DNA from: Trichoplax sp. H2
Lineage: Eukaryota; Placozoa; Uniplacotomia; Trichoplacea
DNA: 64,000 bases
Assembly (NCBI GenBank): GCA_003344405.1
Contig: NOWV01000221.1
Coordinates: forward strand, 47,597 to 111,596
Reading direction: 5' to 3'
Shown here: in pieces, positions 1 through 14,300 of the stretch
Position numbering within the stretch: the first letter of the stretch is position 1
How the letters are laid out: every line of letters begins with the position of its first letter
Program-made: the position numbers and the translations under genes
The notes under the pieces: model-generated
Database searches by the model: none
The model's input: only the letters and a program-made list of their open reading frames with translations
What the model was told of the DNA's origin: nothing

Positions 1-59
1 AAATATTCTCTTTGAAGGCATAATAATTACTCATCATTATTCATTCTTTGCTACTCTAG

Positions 60-3000
60 GTGGCTAACCACTCTGCAGTACTATTTTTTATTATATCTGA
101 CTTAGCCAACATTGAACCCACGTATCAATACTCTTTAACTTGGTTTATAAACTTATTTATCAGGGTATTTCTTCTTAAATTGCATGCTGTATACGTAAAT
201 CGAGTACTTCTACATTTTGTAGATGGATTTATCATCATTAAAATTTTTGTTAATAATTATAATTAATAAGATATTAATAATCATAATATATTGATCGTTT
301 CCGTATCTTAAAGTCTATCCGGGACAGTCAGGGATCAGATGAACTAAACGAAAGAATATCAGCATTAAATAAACATTTTACATATAGGTAGGGTCTAATA
401 GCATTTGTGCTAACCTTTAGTTTAGAAGATGTGTTAAGACTATTGACTTGGAAATAGGTTATTGAAATGAATAAATTTATTTAATATATTAATTCTTTAA
501 TCTTCTAATCCAAATTTAGCATCTATCAGAACGTTAGCAGATCCTTATTTGAAAAGGATAAAATCTTATTTTCTTTGCTGCTTTGCATAGGAATTGAAAA
601 GAATAGGTTTAAATCTTTTTATGTGTACTAAACATTCCTGTCTTTCTTATTCATTGATTGCGGCTGGTCAGCTAACCTAAATTTGTTTAAAATTAATTCT
701 TTTATACATTATGTAGCAACGCTTTCGACGAGGGCCAGTGGCGATATTTATTGACCGGCAATATTTCAATTAATAATCCCTATAAAAACCCAGCATCCGA
801 TTGGCTGGCAGAGAAATCATGGTCAGACATTGTAGGCTGCAACAACTTATCCAACTTTGATGGATTTGTTGAACACTTTGAAGCCAATGTAAGTCAGTTT
901 TGATCAAAAGCAATATTCATTAAGTTTTAAATAGTCTGTTAATAATTTCATTAAACTTGTATAAGTAAAGAATCTGAAAATATCGTATCCCTAGACGCCA
1001 GCATGGGAGAGCTATTACAATTCAAAGGAGCCTCAGTCAGAGCCATTACCCGAACCCTGGAATGAAAAACTATCAGAATTTGAAAAACTAATTGTACTAA
1101 GATGCTTTAGAAAAGACAAAGTACGTAATTTTATTATTTATTAAGATACTTTTAAAACATTAATGCTGGTAGGGATTATAAGAACTATGATCTAGGACGA
1201 GTATTATACATTTATCTGACAGAACTTAGTTCTGCTCGTATAAATGGCCTAGGTCAGCATAAAAATATAGAACTGGAACGACAGCATTTAATCCAAAACA
1301 TCGAAACATTTAGCTTGAACGAAGAATTTTTAAAATGATAAATGTAAAACCGATACTTGAAAAGTAAATTTATTTCTACTTTTACCATGTTCATGTAATT
1401 ATTAGGTACCTCATGCCATTCGGGAATATATTATTAATCACCTCGGCAAAGAATATGTTGAACCACCAGCATTTGATTTAACTAGAAGTTTCTTAGAATC
1501 AAGTCATATTGTTCCTCTTATATTTGTTCTGTCACCTGGTGCAGATCCATTAAGTTTATTACTAAAATTTGCAGACGATTCAGGTTTGAGACATGCAATG
1601 TTACGATTATAATTAGACTGAATTACAATTGTGGCTTTCATTTTCAGAATTTATTACCCATGATGTTAATTTCTTTTTTTTGGATACTATTACTACAGGA
1701 CCGGGCAGAAAAAATTGTCAGAGTATTTCTCTAGGACAGGGTCAAGGTCCTGTTGCAACCTCCTTAATTCAAAAGGTACTTAAAAATCAGCAATCTGTAA
1801 ACATGATCTAAATTTAGTAACCATCGAAGAATTACAAAAATTTAAATAAAATAATTGAATTCTTCCTAAGTATTTCCTAATTACTAATTTAAGACCTTGA
1901 TGACAGATCTTAGTTTGATATATGTATCAAGAACTTGCAAACTGATATTGCAATGTGAAATTCAAAAGTGTGTTTCGCACTGAATGTTAGAATAAAACTG
2001 TTAAATGCATCTGCTATAACGGTTACTAAATTATTAATCTAACTCATAGGCAATGAAAGACGGTAAATGGGTTGTTTTACAAAACTGTCATTTAGCAGTT
2101 TCATGGTTACCAACACTAGAGAAAATCTGTGAGGAGGTGAGATTTTGAAGGATTTGGTATCTCTTCGCAAAATAGATTACTATGATTTATCAGCTAACTA
2201 TCCCATCTAAACTGATCGCACCTTAGGAAATTGTAGCCGATAAAGCTCATGCAAACTTTAGATTATGGCTAACTAGTTACCCTTCTGAACACTTTCCCGT
2301 TCCAATCCTACAACGCTGTAAGTAAATTTCCTACGTACGTAATGTACATAGATTCAGAGCAGTCAATCTTAAGGCATTAAGTTTTAACTTGTTGTCTAAC
2401 GTCAACTTGAACTTTGGATACAAATTTCTCTTTTCATTTAGGTGTTAAAATGACTAATGAAATTCCAAAAGGCTTAAAATCAAATCTGTTTCGATCTTAC
2501 ACAACGGATCCAATTTCAAATCAGCAATTTTTCAATGGCTGTGACAAGACAAAGGTAGCATTTTCTTGATAGATTTTTCGTCATACTGGATAATAATCAG
2601 TTTTAAATTTTCTGGTCTACTATAATCCAGGAATGGAGAAAATTATTATTTGGACTATGCTTTTTCCATGCATTGGTACAAGAACGACGATCATTCGGTC
2701 CTTTAGGATGGAATATTCCGTATGAGTTCAATGATTCTGACCTACACATTAGTGTTAGACAAGCGCAGGTAGTTTTAATGTTGACTTTTCAAGAGATGTT
2801 ATTTCACTTCTTAACCTTACTCATTGGGTTACTAATTATGTATTATGGACTATTTTGCACTAGAATTTCCTAAATGAATATGAAGTTGTTCCACTGGACG
2901 CTTTAACCTACGTTATTGGTCAATGCAATTATGGTGGTCGAGTTACTGATGATTGGGATCGCCGTTTATTACTAAGTTTACTATCGAGGTTCTTTAATCA

Positions 3001-5935
3001 TCAACTTCTAGAGGATGAGCAATACAAATTTTGCAATAACGAAATGTATTATTCTCCTGCAGATGTAAGTGGGAATGAATTAATTGGTCTTCAATCTTAC
3101 GATTTTCTAATCCCTAATAATCGATATTTTAAAAATTATATTTAGAATGATTACAACCATTACATTGACTACATCAAATCGCTACCACTTACAGCTCATC
3201 CAGAGGTATTTACAGGCAGATAATTTGAAGTCTATACCTAATTGCATGATGTTCTACGTACGATTAGTAATATATGAAAGAATAGTTTTATTTTGAATCG
3301 GAGCGAATTATTTTGACAGTTTTAAAAAATCTTACAATAGTAAGAATTTATCTTGCTAATTATCTGGACAGTTTTAATCTTATAATAGTAACAGTTTACC
3401 TTGCTGTACTGCTGTATTTCTATGAGGTGGATTACATAACGTAAAATACTAAGAAACTAGGATATACGATCCCGCTAGACTACTTGTATTTTGATCATCA
3501 AATTTTACTATTTAGTTTGCAATCATGCTCTGTAGTTTCTTTATAATAAATTTAGTAATCCTCGAGTCTAAAGATTGCTTTTACATTTCTTATTTGCAAG
3601 GCATACGGATTACACGAAAATGCCGATATAACACGAGAGCTAAAAGATACACAAGAGTTATTCACTGGTGTTTTAGCTACACAACCACGTGAGGTAAGTC
3701 ATAAAATCCAAGTTTTGTAATTATAGAAAGCAAAATTTTCGAGCTTAAAATTAACTGCGATACTTACTTAAGGTGGCTAATAAAGGAAAATCACCGCAAG
3801 ATACTGTTTATGATATGTGCTCCGATATATTGTCAAATCTGTCCGATGAATTTTCCGTTAAAGATATAACGGTAAGACGAAAAAACTAAAAATTCTTCCA
3901 TTACTTGATTCCAGGGATTTAATCTACTTTATAAAATACTCGATAATTTTATGTTATTGGTTAATCTCTGGTGATAAAATTATAATAATAAAGTTATTGA
4001 TTGTAGACCTCATATCCAGTGCGGTATGAAGATTCTATGAATACTGTTCTGACTCAAGAAATAATAAGGTATCGATCGCAGTTACTACCACTTTAGAGCT
4101 CTATTTCTTATAAAGCTGTCATTTATACGAAATGTACTTACACGATTATGTACTATATAATAGATTCAATCGGCTAATTGCTGTAATCCAATCTAGTCTA
4201 AGAAACATGCAAAAAGCTATCAAAGTAAACTATTTGAATTTTAAATAAACCATACTTGGAACACAATTGAATTTCTAAATTTAAGTCTAAATTCTCTTTG
4301 AAATCTTTATTAGGGTCAAATCATTATGTCCGCTGAATTAGAGAGTGCATTTGATTGCTTATTAGCTGGCAAGGTGAATGAAATGCTTATAATTAACTAA
4401 AATGCACTAAGTTATTTTAAATAGAAATCTTTCTTGTTGGTTTTTACGTTCATGCCGCGGCCATTGGGGAATTTCTTTTATCCATGGCTCACATCTAATT
4501 AGATTTTCATTAATTGTTGACAGGTTCCAAATGCTTGGATGAAAAAATCTTATCCATCTTTGAAACCATTAGGCGGATACATACTAGATTTATTTGCTAG
4601 ATTACAATTCTTTCAGGTAGATCAGTATAGGCTTAAATTTTCATATTAGAAGTTAAATTATTGGCTTTGTTGATTTTAAATGACTGTTTTCTTATTATTA
4701 ATATCAAGGAATGGGTAGCTAATGGACATCCTACCGTTTACTGGTTATCAGGATTCTACTTTACGCAGTCATTTTTAACCGGTAATAATTCTTAAAATGC
4801 CAGTTTCAATTCACTAATTCCGACAATTTATCAACTATTTGTACAGTTATTTCACAACTTATAATTTATGTTTATATCCCTATGATGGCTACGATATTAA
4901 TGGATATTTTACATATCTTTATAGCTATTACTACTTTAAACTATATTACCATGATATCTTATATTATAGGCATACTTCAGAATCATTCGCGAAAGGCAAA
5001 AATTCCGATAGATTTACTAAGTTTCGACTTTCAGGTTCTTGACAATAAATTTGAAGCTAAATCTAAGCCGGTAAGGACTATTAAAGTAGTTTAATTAGTA
5101 TGAATTTGTGCAACCATATTTTTAATGATGTTATTAAAAGTGGGATGGAATATTTGTAGGTGGATGGAGTCTATGTCTACGGATTATATTTGGAGGGGGC
5201 AAGATGGAATAACGCTGATAAGGTAAGATGCCAAAAATATACGGATCTACCCATTATCATTATTTAATTTACATAATCTCGAGTATCATAAATGAAGCGA
5301 CCACATCAGTGTTTACGAACTTTTCTACGGTTATAGGTCCTAGCCGAATCACGCTCAACCGTGTTATATGACAGTCTTCCAAAAGTATCCTTAATATTAC
5401 TTAGTATTTTCAACATAATATATATGAATATGAAGAAATGATTCTACACAATGGAGACTACGTTATATTTGTCAAAATAGAATGCACTATGTGATAAAAT
5501 TGAGCTGGAAAAGAATTTTATTATATTTTTATATAAGAGAAGAGCTTTTCATTAACTAATTCAACAGATTTGGATGAAACCGAAACTGAAAAATTCCATT
5601 GATGTTAATGGTAGATACGAGTGCCCAGTCTATAAGACAAGTGCAAGAAGAGGCATTTTGTCTACAACTGGTATATGACAATTTATTGATTTCTACTAAT
5701 TTATATAGTTGAGCGTATTTATTATATATGTTTATACTATATTGAATAAATTGCTTTAGACTGAGAGCCTCTAAAGTAGCTTTCCGCTAATCCTGTTTTA
5801 TACAAATTCTACAATCGTTATATCCATTTAGGTCATTCAACAAACTATGTGCTAGCCATTTACATGCAATCGGATAAGCCACCTAGTCACTGGATTGACC
5901 GCGGTGTAGCTTTACTGTGTCAATTAGACGATTAA
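60..5935 (+). CDS. Axonemal dynein heavy chain, 3' part (25 exons; 5' end outside window)
   Basis: This is the C-terminal part of a dynein heavy chain motor, which drives ciliary bending. Exons: 60-164, 314-387, 520-606, 717-888, 995-1120, 1406-1583, 1699-1775, 2050-2136, 2227-2317, 2442-2554, 2631-2768, 2864-3064, 3146-3205, 3601-3693, 3773-3871, 4007-4068, 4164-4224, 4314-4373, 4524-4616, 4709-4781, 4970-5070, 5160-5222, 5337-5384, 5568-5670, 5832-5935. All introns are GT-AG, all phases join, and they sum to 2469 bases: 822 residues plus TAA. Diagnostic words in order are [86 protein letters not shown] and the terminal [10 protein letters not shown]. They cover late AAA5, AAA6 and the C-terminal domain. 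The C-terminus resembles the single-headed inner-arm DNAH1/3/7/12 group; I cannot name the orthologue. Exon 1 here starts in phase 0 after an AG, so more exons lie upstream. Confidence 0.96.
3315..3405 (+). repeat. Imperfect tandem duplication inside a dynein intron
   Basis: Two diverged copies, 3315-3357 and 3367-3405, both begin GACAGTTTTAA and end CTTGCT, offset by 52 bases. They lie in the longest visible intron of the dynein gene (3206-3600), so local duplication may have lengthened it. Confidence 0.6.
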
Positions 5936-6097
5936 TGGTTATAAAATTTAACAGAATCTTAAAAAATATTAGCTGTTGTTTATATCACTAAATATACATT
6001 TTACCGAATGCGAGCGTGCGCGTGTAGAATTGATTATTAGTACTGTAATTTTATTATCTTACATCAATCATATTCACTATTGTATAGCTATGAAAGT

Positions 6098-6103
6098 AAT
6101 AAA
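6098..6103 (+). terminator. Candidate poly(A) signal for the dynein gene
   Basis: The first AATAAA after the dynein stop lies 163 bases downstream. It is the best candidate for 3' end formation, but the hexamer is common by chance in DNA this AT-rich. Confidence 0.4.
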
Positions 6104-8224
6104 TTGAAATTAATTGCCATCACAATTTACTTTGATGATCTTGGCGATGGTATGAACGGTAATTCATAAACTTAAAGTTCTTAAACAGCAAAATGAGTTT
6201 ACTGTTTACCGTATCATTTATTTTTTGATTATTTCGATTCTAAAGATACTAACTGAATAGCACTAGAGGTAGCGTTATTAAAAATATTTTATGATTTTAT
6301 CTGTAACTTTTAAAATAAATATCCAACAATTGTTTCATATTATTCTTAAGAGTATGCAATGCTAACATTCATTTAGCTATTAAATTTAAATTTAAACTTA
6401 GCTCTCATTACCGAATAAACATTGAGTCAGCCTAATTTGATGTACTTTTTATTGACTGGAAGTATTTTCAAGCAGTAAGCTATTAATTCATATATCAATT
6501 TAATTTCGATCAGCTTTTAAAAAAATTTAGCACTTACTACTACGCTAAGCATTGTATTGCAATGTATGTAGTTCTATAAATGAACTATCTCTTATCTATA
6601 ATAAAATTAGATTATCGCGACGCTAATTATTTTATATGCGATATACTTAGATATTATTTTATCATCAAAAGACCTTGATAAAGTATTTGATATTTAGATA
6701 ATTATGTAATTTGGTAATTTGATTAGAATAACTTTAGTGTAATTCCTAAATTCACATTAGTGTTTAAGACTGTTCATCTGCGAGTTACAGACTAGTGAAA
6801 CATAAATCCATGTACGTTTATCGTAGTAGTTACTTAGTGTTTTTTACGTTATTTATAATAGCCTAATTTAGAATTTGTTATATCATTCAGCCAAAAGCAG
6901 CCTTTTAATCTTGTCGTATTGTTTTATTCGATAAATTTAATTCTGTTTTAAAATTCAGTACATCAAATCAGAAGTAATTAACGTATAATTTTGCATGTTA
7001 AATTGCTAGTAAAGGCATATTTATGCGCTGACATTCCCTTCAACTTTTGCTCAAAGTTCAATAATTGTAGCAAGTTAGATAGAAAGAGATACAGATTGTA
7101 TTCAATGCTTTGGTTCATACATTATTGGGAAGAAATTACGAACGTTACAGCTCTGGTATAGTTAATCAACCAGTTAAACGAATAAATGTTATTGAAAATT
7201 GTTACTCAGTACAGTATCTTTCATATACATATTTCTGTTAGTCGTCATTATATCTACATGTATATCAGGATATGCTTGTTTTTGCATTCTACCTTAAACT
7301 CAAGCAATAGCATGCTGCCGATGTGAATAAATTTTAGTTTCTGGATTAATAACGATAGCAATATTACTAAGATGCATTAAACATTTTACAAATATTAATG
7401 TAAAATATGGGAAAAATTATTGTTTTCATGTTTATAGATCATGCAGCGTTAATTGCAATTACTGTTCATATCTCAAACCGTTAACTATGAGAGTTACTTT
7501 CACAGGTTATTAATTTTTATACTAATAAATCAGTCTAATAGAGCAAAGTGTAAGTACATAACATATATTTTGCCTAAATTGTTCAATAAAGCTAGTTAAC
7601 TTTAGTTACATAGATGAAAACAGCACAGTTAATTTTCTATGATTGAAAGTTTAAAAATAAATGGAAAGGCGTTACTAGTGTAGCAAATAAAAACGCAGGA
7701 TAACAGAGCAATTTAAAATTTCTACGCAATCTATTTTTCGTGTCTAGTTCCGCATACTATATAACATGCATTAGAAGCTAAAAGTATAGCTAATCGTTCA
7801 GCAGTATCCAATTGAGCTATTCTATGATTTTGTATAGCTAATATTACAGAATCAGTAATATCAAATTAGCATATTTTATAATCCACAATAACTGGCAGCA
7901 TTAATACATTTAGCATACAAAGGAATAATTGATCATAAAAACCATATGTTGCTCTAGTAGAAATTATCAGCTATTAGAAGCAACCTATTCATCATCTTCT
8001 ATAACTTACTGCAATATTCATTAAAGCAAATTTCATCATAAACCAATTCAGAATAATGATGAAGTCAATTCCTAATTACTCTTATGGCAATAAATATATA
8101 GCATTACATTCACTTGTTCTTACGTTAGGAGTTAAATTTGATCTTTGGTTATGCGATAAAATGTAAAATTAGATCATATCATGTTTATAAATGCCTTATT
8201 CAAGGCAATATTCAGGATTTTGAT

Positions 8225-8230
8225 TTTATT
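8225..8230 (-). terminator. Candidate poly(A) signal for the G-alpha gene
   Basis: TTTATT on the plus strand reads AATAAA on the minus strand, 81 bases beyond the G-alpha stop codon. Spacing is reasonable; the support is the motif alone. Confidence 0.4.
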
Positions 8231-8310
8231 CGAAATCGATTACATTTACGATTAATGATCAAATCTATCACTTCACTACATGAACCTCAAGTGGCAGTTT
8301 TCGTCTTGAA

Positions 8311-11300
8311 TTAAAACAGCAGACCGTGTTCTTTAATATTTTTTTGTAGTATAACGTCGGTTACTGCCGCAAATACAAATACTATATTTTCTGTATCGGT
8401 AGCACACGTGAAATGAGAATAGATGGTCTTTTCTTTCCCATTACTATTGAGAGATATAAATTTCTTTTGTATATAGCTTGTTGTTTCTTCATAACTATTT
8501 GTTCCTAAAATTTAAGCGCAATTATAGGTTAGTGTATAGTTTTTTATGCTTAATTCAAGAAATAGATTTTGTGTATTAACGAATTATCTAAACTAATTAT
8601 AGCTCAGACTGTGCTTCCTAGATAATTATAGCTCATTTATTCTTTGCAATGGTTCATATTACAGTTTTTTACCATTATATTCCGGAAAACAAGTGGTAAT
8701 AGGAGATTTTCTAATTTTTTCTTTAAAGATATCAGTCTTGTTTAAGAATAATATGATAGAGGTTTTCTTAAACCATTGATTATTACAGACTGAATCGAAT
8801 AAATTTAGGCTTTCTTTCATTCGATTCTAATAGTTTTTTAATGAAACATGTATGTATTAGCGTTTAAAATATGATAATATTAAAAATGCTATCAGCTGTA
8901 GCTAAACATATTCGAAGATTACAACTAATTTTCATCCATTTTACCGTGAAATAGTCTTCCTGCAAGACCAAATCATATGCACTTAAAGCCGCGCAAAATA
9001 TAACTGCAGTAACATTTTCAAAACAGTGTATCCATTTCCTTCTTTCACTACGCTGTCCACCGACATCGATCATTCTAGTTTGAGAAAGTAATCGGTAGAA
9101 ATAGAAGATAAAAGTCTATTACGTAGCCTTTGACGATAAAGTATGGCGATTGGCAGTTATGTAATGTAGTTATGAGTAAACAGAGCAGAAATTGATGAGT
9201 GTAATGGAGAATATAGTGAAATCGACTACAATATTATTGCCGACTAAAAATTTACCTACAAGTAATTCTATATTGATATCTTACTTAAACTCAAGACCCT
9301 TGTATTCGAATTCTGTTTCTTTAATAGAGCTGGTTTTAACCCTTGCTCGTAATATATCTTGCTCCGATGGTAAATAAGAATCTTGTACTAGGCGATCTAA
9401 GTCATCTAGATAGCTAAAATAAATCGTGTTTCGTTAATACTGCAAAAGTTCCATTACCAATTCCGTCACTTTGTCTACTTGTTTATACCGTACTTATTGG
9501 ACATCGTATAAAAATTTATTATTAACTTGGTACAGATCTAGCAATTATACTGTATAGCCTCCATGAAATTTTTATATTCATTTACAGTAGTCATCGAATT
9601 TAATAGTTTATATGCATTCATTTTCCTTACTATGATGCAGAATCCATTAACTGATATTCTCTAGAGCGATTAAAACATTTCTGTACATCAGGATCATTCC
9701 ACAATCGTTTCATAATCTTTTTTAACTCTGGCGTAACTTCATCAGGACTATCATATATTAATCTTAGAAAATCTTCAGCATCGATCTAATTGGACAAATC
9801 AATATTTCATTTTAATAACTTTTATTAAATTATCTATTTCTGCAATGAGCACTCCAACGATAATACTCACCTTTGTATGAGAACGTGAAATATCGATTTT
9901 TAAAACTTTCATAGCTTCAATAATTGCTTTTAACGAATAAATAGCATTACAATGGATTATTGATTTATATTGCTGTCGATCTTCATCTGAATAGCCACTT
10001 TCATGGATAATCCTATATAAAATATATCGCAAGATAGATATGATAGAAGGGCATTATTGATATTATTTCATTCAGTAGCTCAAAACATTTAATGGTTATT
10101 ACTAGAAATAATGCAGAGTTGTAATTTAGAACATAGTAAAGAATTTTATTGATTTCGTACCGCATTTGCTTGGCAATTGTACTTTTACCAGATTCACCAG
10201 CGCCTATTAATTAATAATTTGAACCAATACGTAAAATTAGCAAATTGAAGTTGTAATTTTAATAGTAATGGGAGATGACCAACACTAATTCTTTAAGCTA
10301 CACCTAGTGAACCAGTATTGTACTACTGTTACATCAGTAATGAAATAAGAATAGATAAATTCTGAAAGAAAATTATTTGCTATCATCCAATAGTTCAATG
10401 ATTCGGCAGAACCGAATCATGTGGAACTGATTAACTTTCCTATCTATATGCTCATCGCTGATGAAGAGGTGATGCAAATAAATTTTATAAAAATGCTCTA
10501 CTATACAAGACTGTAAATTAAATAGCACATTTGATTAATTTTATTTTTTGTAATTTCTATTTGATAACTGAAAGCAGATATTTCAAAACTATACAAGTTA
10601 TTTTATAAGCTTCATCATTATAAATTCTGAAAAGTAAGAGTAGATAAGAGTGGAATAGTTACATGAAAGATGTTTTTTATTTACGTTGATTAAATCGTTA
10701 TTTATTAGTAGTCGATTTCAAAGACGTAAAAGTTCCTAATGCGCCTTATGAGTCTTGATACACGATATTTCTTATTTCACTCAAGGGCCAACTAGAAATT
10801 TTAATGTCGTCATATGTTATGCATAAATAGAGTATTATTATACTTGTTTGTTTGTTAAGACAGCACTCCATAAACATTGACAAATGACATTAGAATGAGT
10901 AAAAAATTGTCTTTCAATGTTTGATACTAAGCAAAAACGTTGACTTTCTTTTAAGGAATCGTCAATTTTTTATTGAAATATATGCCAAACGTTTTACGTA
11001 TTTAAAATAATTAACCAGCTATAAATTAATGATAACCTGCAGCTATGACTACTTTCTTAAAAGGGATAACAATAATAACAATATCACAAACAACAACAAC
11101 AAGGAAAGAAGAATAGCTGTATCAGTTGGTTAAAACTACTGTATGCTGGCCTTCTTGGTGTAGTCTGAAATGTCTATACAGTATTTGAGATTTCATTACT
11201 AATAATGATATTTAAATCAAGTATTACGAAATCGATAGTTTAGACCATAAAATTGTTCAAACTTGTATAAAAATTCGAAATGAGACTATTTTACTTAGAG

Positions 11301-14300
11301 TTTTCCCACAGTCTTTATTAAAAATCAAATCGTAATGCCGCTCATATTTATTCTAATGCCATTTGCTAGAAAAGGAAAGTCTAGCCTGTAGTAAACTTAA
11401 GATCAGATCTAGTTATGGCCAATTCATTGCAATCCTTAGAAAAGAGGTATAAAGCTTGTAATTGTAATTTTTTAATCATTAAAGCAATTCAGAAAGCATA
11501 AATTATACTAAGAAAGTAATGGGTTCAAAAACGATCAAGATCTAATCCATGATATAGGTGCCAGATTGACAATTTGTTAAATTTGGGGAATTTATGATGA
11601 AATTAAGTAAGCAACAAACTACTCTTTCGAAATGATTTTACAAGTATCTAGTCTTGCTAATTCTAATGTAAATTATGAGATAGATACTCATTTGCGCAAC
11701 TAACTGGCTAAGTCCTGAATTATATCTATACCAGATTATATCATCACACAAATAAACACTATAAGATATTCCGGTTAAAACACTGCCCTTTCCAAGTAAA
11801 TGCTTAGAATATATTCTTGTAGTACAATAAACTATCCTAAGTGTAATAGATCGCATGTTTTTATCCAACATCTACATCGATATTTATTTCAAGGGCAACT
11901 TAATACCTACGAGTATAGTAATATGATAACGCATCTCTAAAACGATAATGTAGGTAGTTGGACTACAAGATTACCTAAGTATTTATTCAAGGAAATGAAA
12001 TTTAGTATACTGTATAAATTGTATTATTTTGGCAGTGATGCCTCTATTAGGCCTATAAGTGATTACTAGATTAGGCTAACAGGAGCTGGCTTTCAATTGG
12101 AGCCACTAGAGCAACATAAGCGTAATTAGATAGCAGCTCGACAAGCTAAACCACTCCAGTAATTCTAAGAAAAATTGTCACCCGATTATACAGCATAAAG
12201 TATATAAAGTAAATCCCCTGCCGCTAGAGATGTAATTATTAAATTGCATATCGGTAGAAGAACGAATTTATATCATACTCGCACAGCGAAGTTAAGAAAA
12301 AATTAAATTTTTTGTCATTTTTTCGATGTATATTGCTGCTTTAAGCTTCATATCGTTTACTACTGTATGCTTATTTTATTTCTAAGAAAGGACTGTAAAT
12401 ATTTTATGATATCCTTCACTTACGCGGATATAAATTTATGTCACGGATTTAAAACTAAATTAGCTGCTCTAATTTTAGTTGCCTATCTGCCCTCAATCCT
12501 ATCTCTAGAAATCGTAATCTTTCATGTGCCTTTTCTTTCTACTACGCTCCGTCCTCTTATATATTTGTTCTTGCTTGCCTATAAACTGAGTCTCACTTAA
12601 TTGCTGCCACTAAGCCGAACGATATTTTCCTGTCGTCTTGATCTACCTTGTAGTACATAATCAAGAGATCTTAGTCATAATATAACTAGAGAAAATTTAA
12701 ACCCGTCTTTGCCCTGAATCAACACTGATTATGGGTTGAAACCTATGTATTTCTAGTCAAAAAATTCCATATCTTTCCGTACAATTAAAGTATATTTAAA
12801 GCCTGTTCAGCTTCCATACATTTTAAAATAAGGCTTTTGGCGATAGCGCTTAATCAACTCTAATGACACGGTTTATATTAATTCAAAGTTTCCTTAGCCG
12901 GAGCGTAGGCTCTTATGTACTGGTATATGCTCCGATTGCAAATATACTTTTAACTTGCAATTATTTTGTGTAAGTTTCTTTCTTGCTTACAATTTAAACT
13001 AATGACTACTAACACATGTAGACTAGCATACTAACATACTGGATAGCAAACAAAGTCTCGTCAGATGTAACGGTATTTATTGTTATTTATTCAGTATTGT
13101 ACTGTAGGGATACAGAATTAATTAGAATATGGTATATTATGCATGCGTGCTGAAAAGGGGATTTGATGCGGAAATAATATCCCACAATGTGCAATGGATT
13201 AGCTGTAGAATTAAAGAAAATTATTGTAGCCCACCTTCCATACTACAGTTCGAATACTGGGAATAATAATGCGATGAATGATTGAGTTTACAAAAAGATT
13301 TTAGAGGCTATCGTTACTACCCATGATATTCCGATGAAAACATACGCGATATGTTCATGATCTGTTCTTGAACTGGTCGTTCCTAGATTAAATTCACGAT
13401 AACTAAATATCTTCATCGTTGGCATCAATATGATATTGAACAGTTTTTTGACGAAACAGTTCGGGCTTTCTCGAAGCCCCTTTATCCCCTCTTCAATCAA
13501 ATTTCTATTTATGAATGCTATCAAATACTTTTACTTCATGACAATAGACCAATAAACTATATTATAGGTATTTATACATAGATATCTATAATCCTGCACA
13601 AAGATTAACTCCTTAAACTCCTATAGAAATTCTTTCATGATAGTAACCTACTAACAGAGGAAGTAACAAATTACAGCATTGCTGAAATGGATTATAATGT
13701 TAATGGTTACTACTAACAAAACATGGATAGAATACTCATAGTGTCTCTGCTATTTTAATTCTCTATGAATAAGTATATAGCTAAGAATAAAATATGATTT
13801 GTAAGCGTTTATCGATTTGTAGGACTTGAACTGTTGTCTACATGTGAGTGAAGGCGGCAACATTTCGTGATAATGATTTTGATTACTCTAACACTGACCT
13901 AGTTTTAAGAACAGTTAATCAGTAACATTTCATGCTGTAACTATAATATACATTCTTAGCTAATAAAAATGAAGAAATGAGCTAGCGATTGATATACGAG
14001 TATTTTCAGAGTCAACATAATGGTATATTTCCGCTTAGAACAGTGCTACAGTTAGGTAGAGGTGTATTGTAATATCAAAAGCTAAAAATTTCTACTAGCG
14101 TAAAACTATCTGCAACGCCGCATTTTATTGTACAATAATATACCAACTTCCATCATTTTGCTAATCAGGTGAGGAAAGTTATTAAATTCAGTACTGAATC
14201 AATACTATTTCATTTAACAGTAACTTTATTACCGAATAAATGAAGAAAAACAAAGAATTGAGTTTAATACTTAGAATCAAAAACATGTCATTTCGATATT

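Larger units (their letters stand above)
5936..8310. other. Intergenic region between convergent dynein and G-alpha genes
   Basis: AT-rich DNA with no open frame beyond chance length and no recognised exon on either strand. It holds the 3' untranslated regions of both convergent genes. Confidence 0.7.

Noticed and set aside
13288-13524. 78-codon minus-strand frame in the large G-alpha intron
   Set aside because: Considered as a nested gene or pseudogene; no motif and no supporting splice or start context.
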